Assembly (NCBI GenBank): GCA_963977125.1
Contig: CAXBNJ010000005.1
Span: 62,001 to 126,000 of the forward strand
Length of the DNA: 64,000 nucleotides
DNA from: UBA2705 sp963977125
GTDB taxonomy: Bacteria; Pseudomonadota; Alphaproteobacteria; Micavibrionales; Micavibrionaceae
Direction of reading: 5' to 3'
The notes below the pieces were generated by a model. That model did no database searches. It saw only the letters and a list, made by a program, of their open reading frames with translations, and was not told the DNA's origin. Below, one piece after another: positions 8,639 through 18,407 of this stretch (within the stretch, counting starts at the first letter, position 1; each line of letters begins with the position of its first letter). Position numbers and translations under genes: made by a program.

Positions 8639-10453
8639 ATGTATAAAAACGAGCTGAAATTAAACATCACAATAGCACAGACCAAAGATTGGCTGCGTCA
8701 GTTTTGCGTGCAAATTCTGACGCTATTTATGTGTGGTGCATTACTTCTCGCTTTTACCGATACCAATGCGCACGCTCAGGAACAAGTTTTCAGCAGTGCG
8801 CATGTCAGAATCACTGGCATTGTGCCTAATTCTACGCCCTCTATAGACATTGAAAATAGCGGCCAAAGACACACAGCTAAAGCCACTAAAAAAGGCACGG
8901 CTCTAATTTCTGGCCAGTTCCCTGAAAATCTTGAGATAGGTATCTCCAGCGGTATAAACTACACGTTGAAATACGACGTGCCTTACAGAGACCTGAAAAA
9001 CAACAGAAAAACACTCGATAACTCTATCACGTTTTCATTCTCCGCTCTTTCCGGTGATGTTATATTTTTAGGCCGTACAAGTGATACTGGCCTTATAGAA
9101 TATTCAACAGGCTCGAGTGAAATGAAGAGCGTTACGGCCGCGACTTCTGGAGTTTTCAGAGGCGGCGCTCTTAAAAATGCAGATTACAGCACGAACAGCC
9201 AAGGCTCGATGTTTCTTATTGTTACAAATACTGCTCCAGAAACAGGCGACCCACTACCGCCCGTATATATAGAGGCTCACTTTGCCTTAGCAAAACAAAC
9301 ACATAAGAAGCGCGACAAAGCCGGCTTTCAAAGTCTCTATGCTTCAGCAGCAAACGGTTTATTTAAATTTCCTGATAGCAAAATCCGCGATGCCTGGGGT
9401 AAAGGCCTCTATAGTATGGCTAGTGAATTTTCAACGAACATGTTGGCTCAGGCTGGTGCTGTAGGCGCGATACTAGACGGTTATGTGGGCAGCGTCACTC
9501 AAAGAGAAATGCAAGTCTTACAAGCCCAATCTACACAGCGTTACAAGCCATCAGTTAGTGTCTGTAAATTTCCTTCCGTTGGTAAATCAATCTCTCGTGC
9601 CAGTTACGCTGCGCGCGCGCAGTCACAAATTTTCGCTAAATATATGCAAGATTATGATATGAAGCATTCTGATTCCGCTGGCGCCATGATTAGTAATCAC
9701 CGCTCCGCTGATTACATTCAGAAATTCCGCACACGTTATTGTAACGCACAGCAAAACGGCACAGACGGTTTAAAGAACTTTTGTACGGGGACCGGCGCAG
9801 ACAAACAGCACGTAAACCATGACATTAATTTTCCTTATTTTTTCTCGACCTTGCAGGGCAATAAGGTTAACCTCATTGATGCTCAGGATCTAACCGACGC
9901 AACCAGTAATGACAATCAAAGCCTGAGTGATGGTGAAGTCGATTTGTTTTTACTAACGCATAATCTGTTCGACTCCAATATACGCCAATACCCAGAAAGC
10001 ATTATCAAAACGACGGAAGGTGAGCGCGCAATCACAGATCTACGCTCCTTACAAGCCATCAGAAACGTCGCGAAAAACAGTTTTGCAACATTGGTTGGTA
10101 ACCGCGCGAGCGGTAGCTCTCTTGGTAATAATGAGCAAATATTGAAAGTCCTTGAAACATTAGGCGCAAGTAATGTTCCAGAAAATTACGGTTTAAGCGA
10201 TAAAGGCGGCGTATCTTATGACGCCATCATGGAGGCTTTGACTAAAAAGCTTTACCAAGACCCTGCTTTCTATGCCAATCTTTATGACAGTCCCGAAAAT
10301 GTTGCGCGCCAGAAAGCCGCAATAAAGGCGATACAGCTTATGCAAGGCTGGGACGTTGTTAAGGCACTACATCGCCGTGAAATGCTGTTATCTATGCTTG
10401 TGGAAGTCAAGTTACGCAAAAAACAACGCCGTATAGAAGTCAATATGGACTAG
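8639..10453 (+). CDS. Exported paralogue 5 of 5 with an extra N-terminal beta-rich domain (function unknown)
   Basis: This largest member (604 aa) has a signal segment (about 26-43, cleavage near AHAQ) but lacks the N-terminal Cys cluster of the other four. In its place is a domain of about 190 residues (45-230), rich in Ser, Thr and Gly with predicted beta character; I do not recognise it. The family domain then resumes: AQAGAVGAILDGYVG, KPSVSVCKFPSVGKS, RYCNA, NFCTG, NHDINFPYF, EVDLFLLTHNLFDSN, RNVAKNSFATLVG, MEALTKKLYQDP and FYANLYDSPENVARQ, with a basic tail. It is co-linear with paralogues 1-4 (15-base gap) and lies nine bases before the photolyase gene. It may be the member that contacts another partner, which is inference from the swapped N-terminus. 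Confidence 0.8.
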   Translation: MYKNELKLNITIAQTKDWLRQFCVQILTLFMCGALLLAFTDTNAHAQEQVFSSAHVRITGIVPNSTPSIDIENSGQRHTAKATKKGTALISGQFPENLEIGISSGINYTLKYDVPYRDLKNNRKTLDNSITFSFSALSGDVIFLGRTSDTGLIEYSTGSSEMKSVTAATSGVFRGGALKNADYSTNSQGSMFLIVTNTAPETGDPLPPVYIEAHFALAKQTHKKRDKAGFQSLYASAANGLFKFPDSKIRDAWGKGLYSMASEFSTNMLAQAGAVGAILDGYVGSVTQREMQVLQAQSTQRYKPSVSVCKFPSVGKSISRASYAARAQSQIFAKYMQDYDMKHSDSAGAMISNHRSADYIQKFRTRYCNAQQNGTDGLKNFCTGTGADKQHVNHDINFPYFFSTLQGNKVNLIDAQDLTDATSNDNQSLSDGEVDLFLLTHNLFDSNIRQYPESIIKTTEGERAITDLRSLQAIRNVAKNSFATLVGNRASGSSLGNNEQILKVLETLGASNVPENYGLSDKGGVSYDAIMEALTKKLYQDPAFYANLYDSPENVARQKAAIKAIQLMQGWDVVKALHRREMLLSMLVEVKLRKKQRRIEVNMD

Positions 10454-10462
10454 CGTCACCCC

Positions 10463-11914
10463 ATGCAAAGCCCCCCTATTATATTCTGGTTCCGCCAAGA
10501 CCTAAGATGCGCCGATAACCCAGCCCTTAGCGCTGCGGTTGCTACGGGACGTCCAATAATTCCTATATATATTCTTGACGACAAGAACGCAGCCCCTTCA
10601 CCTATGGGCGGCGCCTCGCGCTTATGGCTGCATTACTCGCTTAACCAATTAAGCCAATCCCTCGACAATAAGCTTTTAGTCTATAGCGGGGATCCGCAAG
10701 AGATTTTCACTCAGCTTATTAAAGCTTCGCACGCAACAGATATATATTGGAATAGATGTTATGAGCCTTGGCGCATTAAGCGGGATCAGAGCATCAAAGA
10801 ATTCTTTAAGAGCACAGAAACGACGATCCACAGCCATAGCGCTAGCCTGTTATGGGAGCCATGGACCGTGTTAAAAAAAGACGGAACACCCTATCGCGTA
10901 TTTACCCCTTATTACCGCAATGGCTGTTTGCAACAAGATCCCCCTCGCAGACCTTTACCGCCGCCAAAGGACATCAACTACGCTAAAAGCACTCAGGCTC
11001 TGGGTACGACAGACGTCACGTCACTAAAGCTTAAGCCCTGCCGTGAATGGGCCAACATTATAGAGAACTGGCAGGTCGGCGAAAAAGCCGGCCATGATAA
11101 ACTCGAAGAATTTAGCCGCGCAGAGCTTCGCAATTACAAGACAGGCAGAGATTTTCCCGATAGGAATGCCCTATCGCGCTTATCCCCGCATTTACATTTT
11201 GGAGAAATTTCTCCCAACCAAGCGTGGCACCTATGCACGGATCAATATCCTGCCCAAAAATCAACAGATGACCTTAATCACTTCAAGTCAGAACTCGCAT
11301 GGCGTGAATTTTCTTATTATCTTCTTTATCACTTCCCTGAACTGCCTACGCAAAACTTTCAAAAGAAGTTTGATGTGTTTCCATGGCAGAATGATAAAAT
11401 ACGCCTGCATGCCTGGCAGCGCGGCCAAACAGGCTATCCATTAATTGATGCCGCAATGCGTGAGCTATATACAACAGGCTACATGCATAATCGCTGCCGT
11501 ATGGTCGTCGCGTCTTTCCTGGTTAAAAACCTGCTTATTCACTGGCATGAAGGCGCGGCATGGTTTTGGGATTGTTTATTTGATGCGGATTTAGCTTCGA
11601 ATAGCGCAAGCTGGCAATGGGTCGCGGGCTGCGGGGCAGATGCCGCGCCATATTTTCGAATATTCAACCCGATTACACAAAGCCGAAAATTCGTTCCTGA
11701 TGCTGAATATATAAAAAAATTCGTACCAGAACTGCGTGATGTACCCAACAAACTCATACATGAACCGTGGACTATGAGCATAGCTGAGCAAGCCATCTAT
11801 AATGTAAAAATAGGGGCGGATTATCCAGAACCGATTATCGACATTAAATCATCACGTGAATTTGCATTAATGGCCTATGCACATGTAAGGAACAGCATTC
11901 CCGCAGAAGAATAG
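10463..11914 (+). CDS. phrB: Deoxyribodipyrimidine photolyase (class I CPD photolyase)
   Basis: This flavoenzyme uses light to split cyclobutane pyrimidine dimers in DNA. The 483-aa product has the N-terminal antenna domain (FWFRQDLRCADNPAL, residues 9-23). The FAD-binding helical domain carries the usual motifs: RLSPHLHFGEISPNQAW, WREFSYYLLYHFPE, GYPLIDAAMRELYTTGYMHN and a Trp/Asn-rich cofactor segment (DADLASNSASWQWVAGCG), then YFRIFNPITQS. Length is normal for the family. It starts nine bases after paralogue 5 with no clear ribosome site of its own, so it is probably translated from the same message. Nothing else links it to secretion. It converges on the acyltransferase gene that ends at 11930. 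Confidence 0.95.
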   Translation: MQSPPIIFWFRQDLRCADNPALSAAVATGRPIIPIYILDDKNAAPSPMGGASRLWLHYSLNQLSQSLDNKLLVYSGDPQEIFTQLIKASHATDIYWNRCYEPWRIKRDQSIKEFFKSTETTIHSHSASLLWEPWTVLKKDGTPYRVFTPYYRNGCLQQDPPRRPLPPPKDINYAKSTQALGTTDVTSLKLKPCREWANIIENWQVGEKAGHDKLEEFSRAELRNYKTGRDFPDRNALSRLSPHLHFGEISPNQAWHLCTDQYPAQKSTDDLNHFKSELAWREFSYYLLYHFPELPTQNFQKKFDVFPWQNDKIRLHAWQRGQTGYPLIDAAMRELYTTGYMHNRCRMVVASFLVKNLLIHWHEGAAWFWDCLFDADLASNSASWQWVAGCGADAAPYFRIFNPITQSRKFVPDAEYIKKFVPELRDVPNKLIHEPWTMSIAEQAIYNVKIGADYPEPIIDIKSSREFALMAYAHVRNSIPAEE

Positions 11915-11929
11915 CCCAGGGATTATCGC

Positions 11930-12715
11930 TTAAGAGAGAGCATAGCGATGCTGATTTGTGAAATTTGGCACAACATTAAAAGGTAAGTCGTAATGTATAT
12001 AGTCAATAATATCGCGTAAGACTGTATGTTTTTCATGAACCGTATTAATGAGCGTTTTAACATCTGTTATGAATGGCTGCCGTTTGCCATGATGTTCAAA
12101 TTCTTGCCCAACCCAATCTAAGCCAACATTATAAAAACGCTGCAGCGTTTTTATTAAGATGGGTTCCATGCATCCAACCCAATGTGTAGCCCCAAGGTCT
12201 GTACTTATTTCTAATGCTGCCTTAAGAATTCCAGGCATAATTAAGACCGATTCTTTCTTAGTAACCCCCGCAGCGCGTAGGCGTTCATAAGATAAACACA
12301 GCCGCGAAATTTCTGCGTAGGAATGTTCTTTATTATTTATATTTGGAATTTTTTGCTCGCATGACGCAATCGTTGGCAAATCGCGACAACCATTGCCTTG
12401 GGCGACCATACGCACTGTGCCTACATAACTATCACTCGGACGGTGACGAATTAACGCCATATAAGCATATTGATCAAAGTCATCTTTTTCTTGGCTGGAA
12501 GGATCGCTATTTTCAAAATCATGCTCTTTGCAATAAGCATTATGACGAATTTTATAGGCCTCTTCTTCCAGCTGTGAATTCTTAATTAAGACATTTGCAT
12601 CGTTAATATTGTAAGCTTTAACAATTTCAAAATTGTGTTCAAAACATTTCATCTCATTATAGAAACGTCCCGATTCACAAAAATGATCAATTAAATTAAT
12701 AAAATTATCCACCAT
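11930..12715 (-). CDS. GNAT-fold acyltransferase of the PEP-CTERM/exosortase-associated (autoinducer-synthase-like) type
   Basis: This family resembles acyl-homoserine-lactone synthases and is often found with exosortase loci; the true substrate is not known to me. Visible features: an N-terminal segment EEAYKIRHNAYCKEHDFE, typical of the autoinducer-synthase-like fold, then YMALIRHRPSDSYVGTVRMV, and a SYAEISRLCLS block matching the conserved Glu-x-Ser-Arg of the family. Near the C-terminus lies GATHWVGCMEPILIKTLQRF. Start ATG 12715 follows GGGGG with six bases between. No exosortase or PEP-CTERM protein is visible in this window, so the link to that system is by family only. The gene stands alone and converges on phrB. 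Confidence 0.72.
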   Translation of the reverse strand: MVDNFINLIDHFCESGRFYNEMKCFEHNFEIVKAYNINDANVLIKNSQLEEEAYKIRHNAYCKEHDFENSDPSSQEKDDFDQYAYMALIRHRPSDSYVGTVRMVAQGNGCRDLPTIASCEQKIPNINNKEHSYAEISRLCLSYERLRAAGVTKKESVLIMPGILKAALEISTDLGATHWVGCMEPILIKTLQRFYNVGLDWVGQEFEHHGKRQPFITDVKTLINTVHEKHTVLRDIIDYIHYDLPFNVVPNFTNQHRYALS

Positions 12716-12867
12716 GACTTGCCCCCAATTAAATCCAAACGTGACTTAAGAATAAAGGATTATCTCAAAAACTGGGAATTATGTCAAAAGGTAGGTCTAA
12801 GTCACTGTTTTATAATTATTAACTAAGGGTGGAGCTTGAATTAAAACTCACCGCATATAAGGCAAAA

Positions 12868-14709
12868 TTACAATTCATCAAGCTCTAACCAGCGATTTTC
12901 GGCGCGCTCTAGGCGTAACTCAGCTTTATCAAGGGCTTTGGTCGCCTCCATAAAACCGTCAGGGTCACGGCTATAGAAATCTGCGTCTTTCATTTTATTG
13001 CTTAACGTCGCGATTTCTTCTTCTAAATCAGCGATTTTCTGCGGTAAATTATCAAGCTCAAATTGTATTTTAAAAGAGAGTTTAGCTTTACGTTTTGCGG
13101 GCTCCACAACATCGGTCGTCTCAACAACTGGCGCAGCGCTTTTTGCTTTTTCTTTTGTTTTATCAGCGTCGGTTTTTGTTTTACGTTTCTCCGCGCTATC
13201 ACGTGCGATCACATAATCCGAATAGCCACCAATATACCCATCGACTTTACCATCACCTTCAAAGGCCAGAACTTTAGTCACCACTTGATCCAAGAAATCA
13301 CGATCATGCGAGACGACAAATAAAGTCCCTGTGTAATTCACCAGAATTTCTTCCAGCATATCCAGCGTGTCCATATCCAAATCATTGGTCGGCTCATCAA
13401 GTATCAGGAATTCGCCAGGGTCGGCCAGGATTTTAGCCAGCATAAGGCGGTTTTTTTGACCACCAGAAAAATGCATAACCTTGTCATCAACCCGCGCCGG
13501 ATCAAACAGAAAATCTTTCATATAACCACAGACATGGCGCGACTTGCCTTGCACAACAATATGGTCACCACCATTGGTACACAGAGTTTCTTTAACCGTC
13601 GCAAGGGGGTCTAAATCAGCACGCTTTTGGTCAAAATAGGACACGCGGACATTTTTCTGGCGCTTAACTTTGCCCTTCTGCGCGTCTATTTCGCCAATCA
13701 GCAATTTTAAGAACGTCGATTTACCCGAACCATTTTTACCCAATATACCAATACGGTCCCCACGCGTCACACGCAGGTTAAAGCCATCAAGAATGATTTT
13801 GTCATCATAAGCCATATGAACTTTAAAGAATTCCGCACATATTTTTGAGCTCTTTTCCGCCTCAATCATCGGCACATCCATGCGGGCCATCATGTTGCGG
13901 AACGCCGATTTATCAGCCATTAACTTGGCGCGCGCTTCTTTCATCAAGCCGACACGGCGAACATTACGCTTACGGCGGGCTTTAACCCCGCGTGAAGCCC
14001 ATTCGACTTCATGCTGTACGGCTTTTTCACGGTTTTTAATTTCGCGTGCTTCTTGTTCCAACAAGACGCTAGACCATTCATCAAAATGTTTAAAGCCCCG
14101 CGTACAAACACGTACGCCGCCACGATCAACCCAAAAAATACGGTTCGTAATATTCGATAGAAAAGTTTTATCGTGACTAACGCATAATAATGTACCGCTG
14201 TAATTATTCAAAAACCCTTCAAGCCACTCAATACCTTCTAAGTCCAAATGGTTGGTCGGCTCATCAAGCAATAATAAATCAGGTTCTTCAACCAAAGCCC
14301 GCGCCAGACAGGCACGGCGTAATTGACCACCAGATAAGTCCGTCATCATCGCTTCAGGGTCAAGCCCCAAAGGCATCAGGATCATATCTACTTTATAGTC
14401 TTGTGATTCAAGTTTGCTGACTTCAGTCAGGCCGCCGAAAGTATAATCAAAAACGCTCTGCCCTTCTTTAGGCGTAATATCTTGCTGCATATAGCCAACG
14501 CTAAGGCCTTGTACGGTCCAGCGCTCACCTTCATCAAGTTCGCGATCGCCTGTAATCATCTGCATTAATGTGGTCTTACCCGCGCCATTACGCCCCACTA
14601 GGGCGATGCGGCTACGGCCATGGACATTCAGACCCAAGCCATCAAAGATGACCTTACCGGACAAGGTAACGCCAGCATCATTCAAAGATAAAATTAATTG
14701 TTCACTCAT
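12868..14709 (-). CDS. uup: ABC-F family ATPase, Uup-like
   Basis: This soluble protein has two ABC ATPase domains and no membrane part, as in the ABC-F family that acts on ribosomes. Uup members are linked to ribosome function and to precise excision of transposons. Domain 1 has Walker A (GRNGAGKTT, about residue 38), signature LSGGQLRRACLARAL and Walker B LLLLDEPTNHLDLEG. Domain 2 has GKNGSGKSTFLKLL, FSGGQKNRLMLAKIL and FLILDEPTNDLDMDT. Between them is a charged linker. The last 110 residues hold a Lys/Ala/Glu-rich stretch and a C-terminal coiled coil (AELEEEIATL-type heptads), which favours Uup over EttA. Length (613 aa) fits. The gene is transcribed alone. Confidence 0.9.
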   Translation of the reverse strand: MSEQLILSLNDAGVTLSGKVIFDGLGLNVHGRSRIALVGRNGAGKTTLMQMITGDRELDEGERWTVQGLSVGYMQQDITPKEGQSVFDYTFGGLTEVSKLESQDYKVDMILMPLGLDPEAMMTDLSGGQLRRACLARALVEEPDLLLLDEPTNHLDLEGIEWLEGFLNNYSGTLLCVSHDKTFLSNITNRIFWVDRGGVRVCTRGFKHFDEWSSVLLEQEAREIKNREKAVQHEVEWASRGVKARRKRNVRRVGLMKEARAKLMADKSAFRNMMARMDVPMIEAEKSSKICAEFFKVHMAYDDKIILDGFNLRVTRGDRIGILGKNGSGKSTFLKLLIGEIDAQKGKVKRQKNVRVSYFDQKRADLDPLATVKETLCTNGGDHIVVQGKSRHVCGYMKDFLFDPARVDDKVMHFSGGQKNRLMLAKILADPGEFLILDEPTNDLDMDTLDMLEEILVNYTGTLFVVSHDRDFLDQVVTKVLAFEGDGKVDGYIGGYSDYVIARDSAEKRKTKTDADKTKEKAKSAAPVVETTDVVEPAKRKAKLSFKIQFELDNLPQKIADLEEEIATLSNKMKDADFYSRDPDGFMEATKALDKAELRLERAENRWLELDEL

Positions 14710-14860
14710 AATGGCTTAAATACACTGTTGTTAGACGAATTAAACTCTGTAAACGCGGCGCTTTTCATCTTGTTAGCACAGCGTGAAATCCAGCGCGACT
14801 ATACAAAGAAAAAGGCGCCACGTAAAGCAGCGCCTTCATCTATAAATATAGATTTCAAAA

Positions 14861-17596
14861 TCAACAGGCGCCAGTTGAGCCTGTTGGCGTAGGTCCTGTG
14901 CCACCAGCCTTATTCTTCGGCGCAGCTGGCATGCGAATTGCTTCATAAGCACTTGCTCCTAAAAAGCTCTTTAGCTTCTCAGCTGTATTCTTACTCATTT
15001 CAGGCGCCGCCGCGATACGTTCAATTTGTTCAACCATCTTTTGCTGAAGCCCTGCTTTATAGTGCTTAAATTCTGCAAAATTATCCACCAAACGTGAAGC
15101 GAGTTGTGGGTTACGTTGGTCTTCCGCGCCTGATTCAAGCTCAATAATCTTAGTGGCTAAGGCGGCATAGCCGCTGCCATCCGCTGCGTGGAATAAATCA
15201 ATATTACCTGACAGGCCGTTATACATAGAGCGAATACGGTTGGCGGTCTTATTACCCTTATTATCAGGGTGATTACACAAAGCCTCAAAATCCGTCATTG
15301 TTGTGTTCGACGCACTCGCCACCAACATGGCCCAACGATCTGTCGCGGTGACAAAGTCTTTACCCTGATTATAAAAGTCATCATTATATTTTTGCGCATC
15401 ACCAGCGGCAAAACCGCTATTCATAATCGCGCTAAACGCGGCCTGTCTATCATTAAAATTATTAGATAATGTGTATTGCGCTTGTAGCAATGGATAAACA
15501 GAAGCTTCCTCGCTACGAGCAATATAATGCAGCGCTTTATTCGCTAAAGCACGACGACCTTTTTCTGCCATATTATATTCATAAGGTTTACTATAATCCG
15601 CTGTATTTTTATAAACATCCAACCATTCAGCCGCCAAATCTTTGGCAATGGTTGATTCTAGCTGAGCGCGTACATCACGAATTAACTGTGGGTCACGATC
15701 TGTTAATTGCTGCTCAATCAATTTTATGCCAGGAATAGACAGCATTAAAGCCTTCACTTCGTCATCCAAATCAGAATTTTGCATCGTCGCTTTAAACAAG
15801 CCAACAATACGGGAATCAAATACGGCGCTTTGACCACCTTGTTCAGCTTTAACGCCAGCGACAATTTCACGCTCAAGCAAAGTTTGCGCCGCCTGCCAGC
15901 GGTTAAACATATCGGTATCATTTTCAGCTAAGAATAGTAAATCATCATTACTATAGCTTGCAACCAAACTCACTGGCGCAGAAAAATTACGTAGCAAAGA
16001 CGGCACGCAGCCTGCTGGCGCATCAAATTCGTAACGTTTTTTATCTGTTGAAAGCTGCAAGACTTCATTCGCAATTTCATTGCCTGCATTATCTAGTAGA
16101 CCAAAGTCGACAGGGATAACGCGCGGCTGACCATTTGAGACGCCATTAATCGTCGGCACGCTTTGCGCTAAATCGAGTATAAATTTAGAACGATCTTCAT
16201 CATAAGACCACGAAGCGTCCAATGTTGGGCGACCACCTTGTGTGTACCAGAGCATATATTGCTCAAGGTCCACTTGATTAGCATCCGCATGGGCTTGAAC
16301 CCATTCTTCAACAGCAACAGCTTGACCATCATGGCGTTGGAAGTAAAGATCCGCGCCTTTTTTGAATCCCTCTTTACCAACAATGCCTTCTAGAATACGC
16401 ACAACTTCAGCGCCTTTATTATACACTGTCGATGTATAAATATTATTCATCTCTTCAGCCATCTCCATGCGCGGCGCATGAACCATTGGACCTGTATCTG
16501 AAGGGAATTGGCTATTTTTCAATGCCGTAACATCCCCAATACGTGAAGCCAGCGCATTGCTCATATCGGCAGAAAAAGATTGATCACGGAAAACCGTCAA
16601 ACCTTCTTTCAGGCAGAGTTCAAGCCAGTTTTTAACCGTAACGCGGTTACCTGTCCAGTTGTGGAAATATTCATGACCAATAACGCCTTCAACGTTATAA
16701 TAATCAGCATCATCCGCATATTTAGGGTGAGCGAGCAAATATTTAGGATTAAAAACGTTTAGGCCTTTATTTTCCATTGCGCCCATATTGAAATAGTCAT
16801 CAGCCACAACCATGTAATTATCAAGGTCATATTCAAGCCCCCAAACATCCTCATCCCATTTCATCGCGTTTTTCAGCGATTGCATTGAATGGAGCAAACC
16901 TTCTTCATATTTAGGCTCTGCATAGACTTCTAAAGCTACGCTACGACCAGAAGACGTCACATATGTATCTTCAATCATCGCAAAGTTATTGCCACAGAGT
17001 GCAAATAAATAAGTAGGTTTAAGGAAAGGGTCTTCCCAGCGGCGGCGGACAAGGCCGTTACCAAGATCTTCTTCTTCAGTCATATTACCATTTGAAAGCG
17101 CGTTCTTAATCGCACTCGGGTCAAAAATAATATCTGTTGTAAATTTTGCTAAATTATCTGGGCGATCAACCGCATAAGTCATGCGGCGAAATCCTTCAGC
17201 TTCACATTGTGTGGTATAACTGCCGCCTTGCTTATAAAGGCCTTCAGCCGCGCCATTATCTGTTGCATTAAAACTGGTTTCGACCACCAGTTCAAATTCA
17301 TCATCATCAACGGCAAGGCTTAAGGTTTCATCATCCTTAACATAGCCACTGGCCAGGTCTTTGCCTTCGCTAATCGCTTGGCCGTTAAGCTGAACGCTAT
17401 CCAGTTGAAAATATTCACCATTAAGAATAAACGGGTCTGAATGTGTACCATTACGCTTCACTTTGGTCGTGGTCACAATACGCGCTTGGCCATCAACGCC
17501 GCCATCATCAAGATAAAATGCCATATGTATTTCTGGTGTGAAAAATTTTGGTACTTCGTAATCTGCGCGGCGGATTGCTGTGTCTTTTTCGGCCAT
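14861..17596 (-). CDS. pepN: Aminopeptidase N (M1 zinc metallopeptidase)
   Basis: PepN is a cytosolic aminopeptidase that removes N-terminal residues from peptides. The catalytic domain is intact: the exopeptidase motif GAMEN at about residue 270 and the zinc site HEYFHNWTGNRVT at about 304, with the distal Glu in LKEGLTVFRDQSF. The rest matches the bacterial PepN layout: N-terminal beta domain, catalytic domain, a small beta-sandwich domain and a long helical C-terminal domain. Length (911 aa) is near the usual 870-890, with a short Gly/Thr/Pro tail at the end (TGPTPTGSTGAC). Start ATG 17596 is preceded by AAGGGAG. The gene stands alone; lemA upstream has its own spacing of about 65 bases. 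Confidence 0.95.
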   Translation of the reverse strand: MAEKDTAIRRADYEVPKFFTPEIHMAFYLDDGGVDGQARIVTTTKVKRNGTHSDPFILNGEYFQLDSVQLNGQAISEGKDLASGYVKDDETLSLAVDDDEFELVVETSFNATDNGAAEGLYKQGGSYTTQCEAEGFRRMTYAVDRPDNLAKFTTDIIFDPSAIKNALSNGNMTEEEDLGNGLVRRRWEDPFLKPTYLFALCGNNFAMIEDTYVTSSGRSVALEVYAEPKYEEGLLHSMQSLKNAMKWDEDVWGLEYDLDNYMVVADDYFNMGAMENKGLNVFNPKYLLAHPKYADDADYYNVEGVIGHEYFHNWTGNRVTVKNWLELCLKEGLTVFRDQSFSADMSNALASRIGDVTALKNSQFPSDTGPMVHAPRMEMAEEMNNIYTSTVYNKGAEVVRILEGIVGKEGFKKGADLYFQRHDGQAVAVEEWVQAHADANQVDLEQYMLWYTQGGRPTLDASWSYDEDRSKFILDLAQSVPTINGVSNGQPRVIPVDFGLLDNAGNEIANEVLQLSTDKKRYEFDAPAGCVPSLLRNFSAPVSLVASYSNDDLLFLAENDTDMFNRWQAAQTLLEREIVAGVKAEQGGQSAVFDSRIVGLFKATMQNSDLDDEVKALMLSIPGIKLIEQQLTDRDPQLIRDVRAQLESTIAKDLAAEWLDVYKNTADYSKPYEYNMAEKGRRALANKALHYIARSEEASVYPLLQAQYTLSNNFNDRQAAFSAIMNSGFAAGDAQKYNDDFYNQGKDFVTATDRWAMLVASASNTTMTDFEALCNHPDNKGNKTANRIRSMYNGLSGNIDLFHAADGSGYAALATKIIELESGAEDQRNPQLASRLVDNFAEFKHYKAGLQQKMVEQIERIAAAPEMSKNTAEKLKSFLGASAYEAIRMPAAPKNKAGGTGPTPTGSTGAC

Positions 17597-17663
17597 GATG
17601 TGGCGCTCCCTTATAATTTTATTTATTCTTATTTAAGGAAATGAATATAGTAAAAAGCGGGTG

Positions 17664-18269
17664 TTATGTCAAGGCCCATATATCAAATTCAGACGCGACA
17701 GGGGCTTTACCGCGCATGTCATGGGCTTCGCTATCCTTGAACTCTTCAAGCTCCCGAACATTCACGATGCGCGCATATATATTTGAAGGGTAAAGCGTTA
17801 TACCGTTACGTACAGCGCCGACAGATTTATTATAAACCCTGCGCGCTTCGCCTAATTTTACTTCATTTTCAAAATATCCATCCATAAGCTGCTGTAGTGC
17901 TATATTGTCATTATATTCGCTATATTGTGGGGCGAGCGCTAATAGAAAATGCATTATTTTGCCCAATTTTTCCGCATGGCCAATATAACGGCGCAGCCCT
18001 GTGCGGTCATTCACTAACGGCGCTTGGACAGGTTCAAGTAACATCGCAATCGCATCGGAGAGTAATTCACGTTGATCAACCATGAATTTGTCTACATGCT
18101 GAATAATCTCAGGGGCAAGGCGGTGACGCGCTTGTAAAGCCACATCAATGCGTGCAACGTCGTCATAAGCACGGTCTTTCAATTTCCCCAAGTGACGGCA
18201 CCAAAAATAGCTGCCGACTAAAAAGACAACAAGTGCGGATGTAATCGTATAATTTGCCGTTTGAAACAT
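17664..18269 (-). CDS. LemA family membrane protein
   Basis: LemA proteins have one N-terminal membrane helix and a helical bundle exposed outside; their role is unsettled. The product (201 aa) has the helix at about residues 9-25, then a long helical region with the family pattern: LKDRAYDDVARIDVALQARH, a variable centre, and EVKLGEARRVYNKSVGAVRNGITLYPSNIYA, which corresponds to the conserved ARRxYNxxVxxxNxxxxxFPxNxxA signature. It differs from the standard signature in Gly-Ile-Thr-Leu-Tyr in place of the usual Phe-Pro neighbourhood. It lies between pepN and the sigma-factor cluster and is not clearly part of either. Confidence 0.85.
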   Translation of the reverse strand: MFQTANYTITSALVVFLVGSYFWCRHLGKLKDRAYDDVARIDVALQARHRLAPEIIQHVDKFMVDQRELLSDAIAMLLEPVQAPLVNDRTGLRRYIGHAEKLGKIMHFLLALAPQYSEYNDNIALQQLMDGYFENEVKLGEARRVYNKSVGAVRNGITLYPSNIYARIVNVRELEEFKDSEAHDMRGKAPVASEFDIWALT

Positions 18270-18407
18270 TATTGATCGTTCACTTATTCGATAATTACTA
18301 TATTTGAAGTTATACTCGCAAAGACAAGAAAACTATCTCGAGAGACAATGAATAATAGTAATTCAAAAGAACGAATTTGGAAAGGCCAAGAACAGCCTTA
18401 ACGAAGC

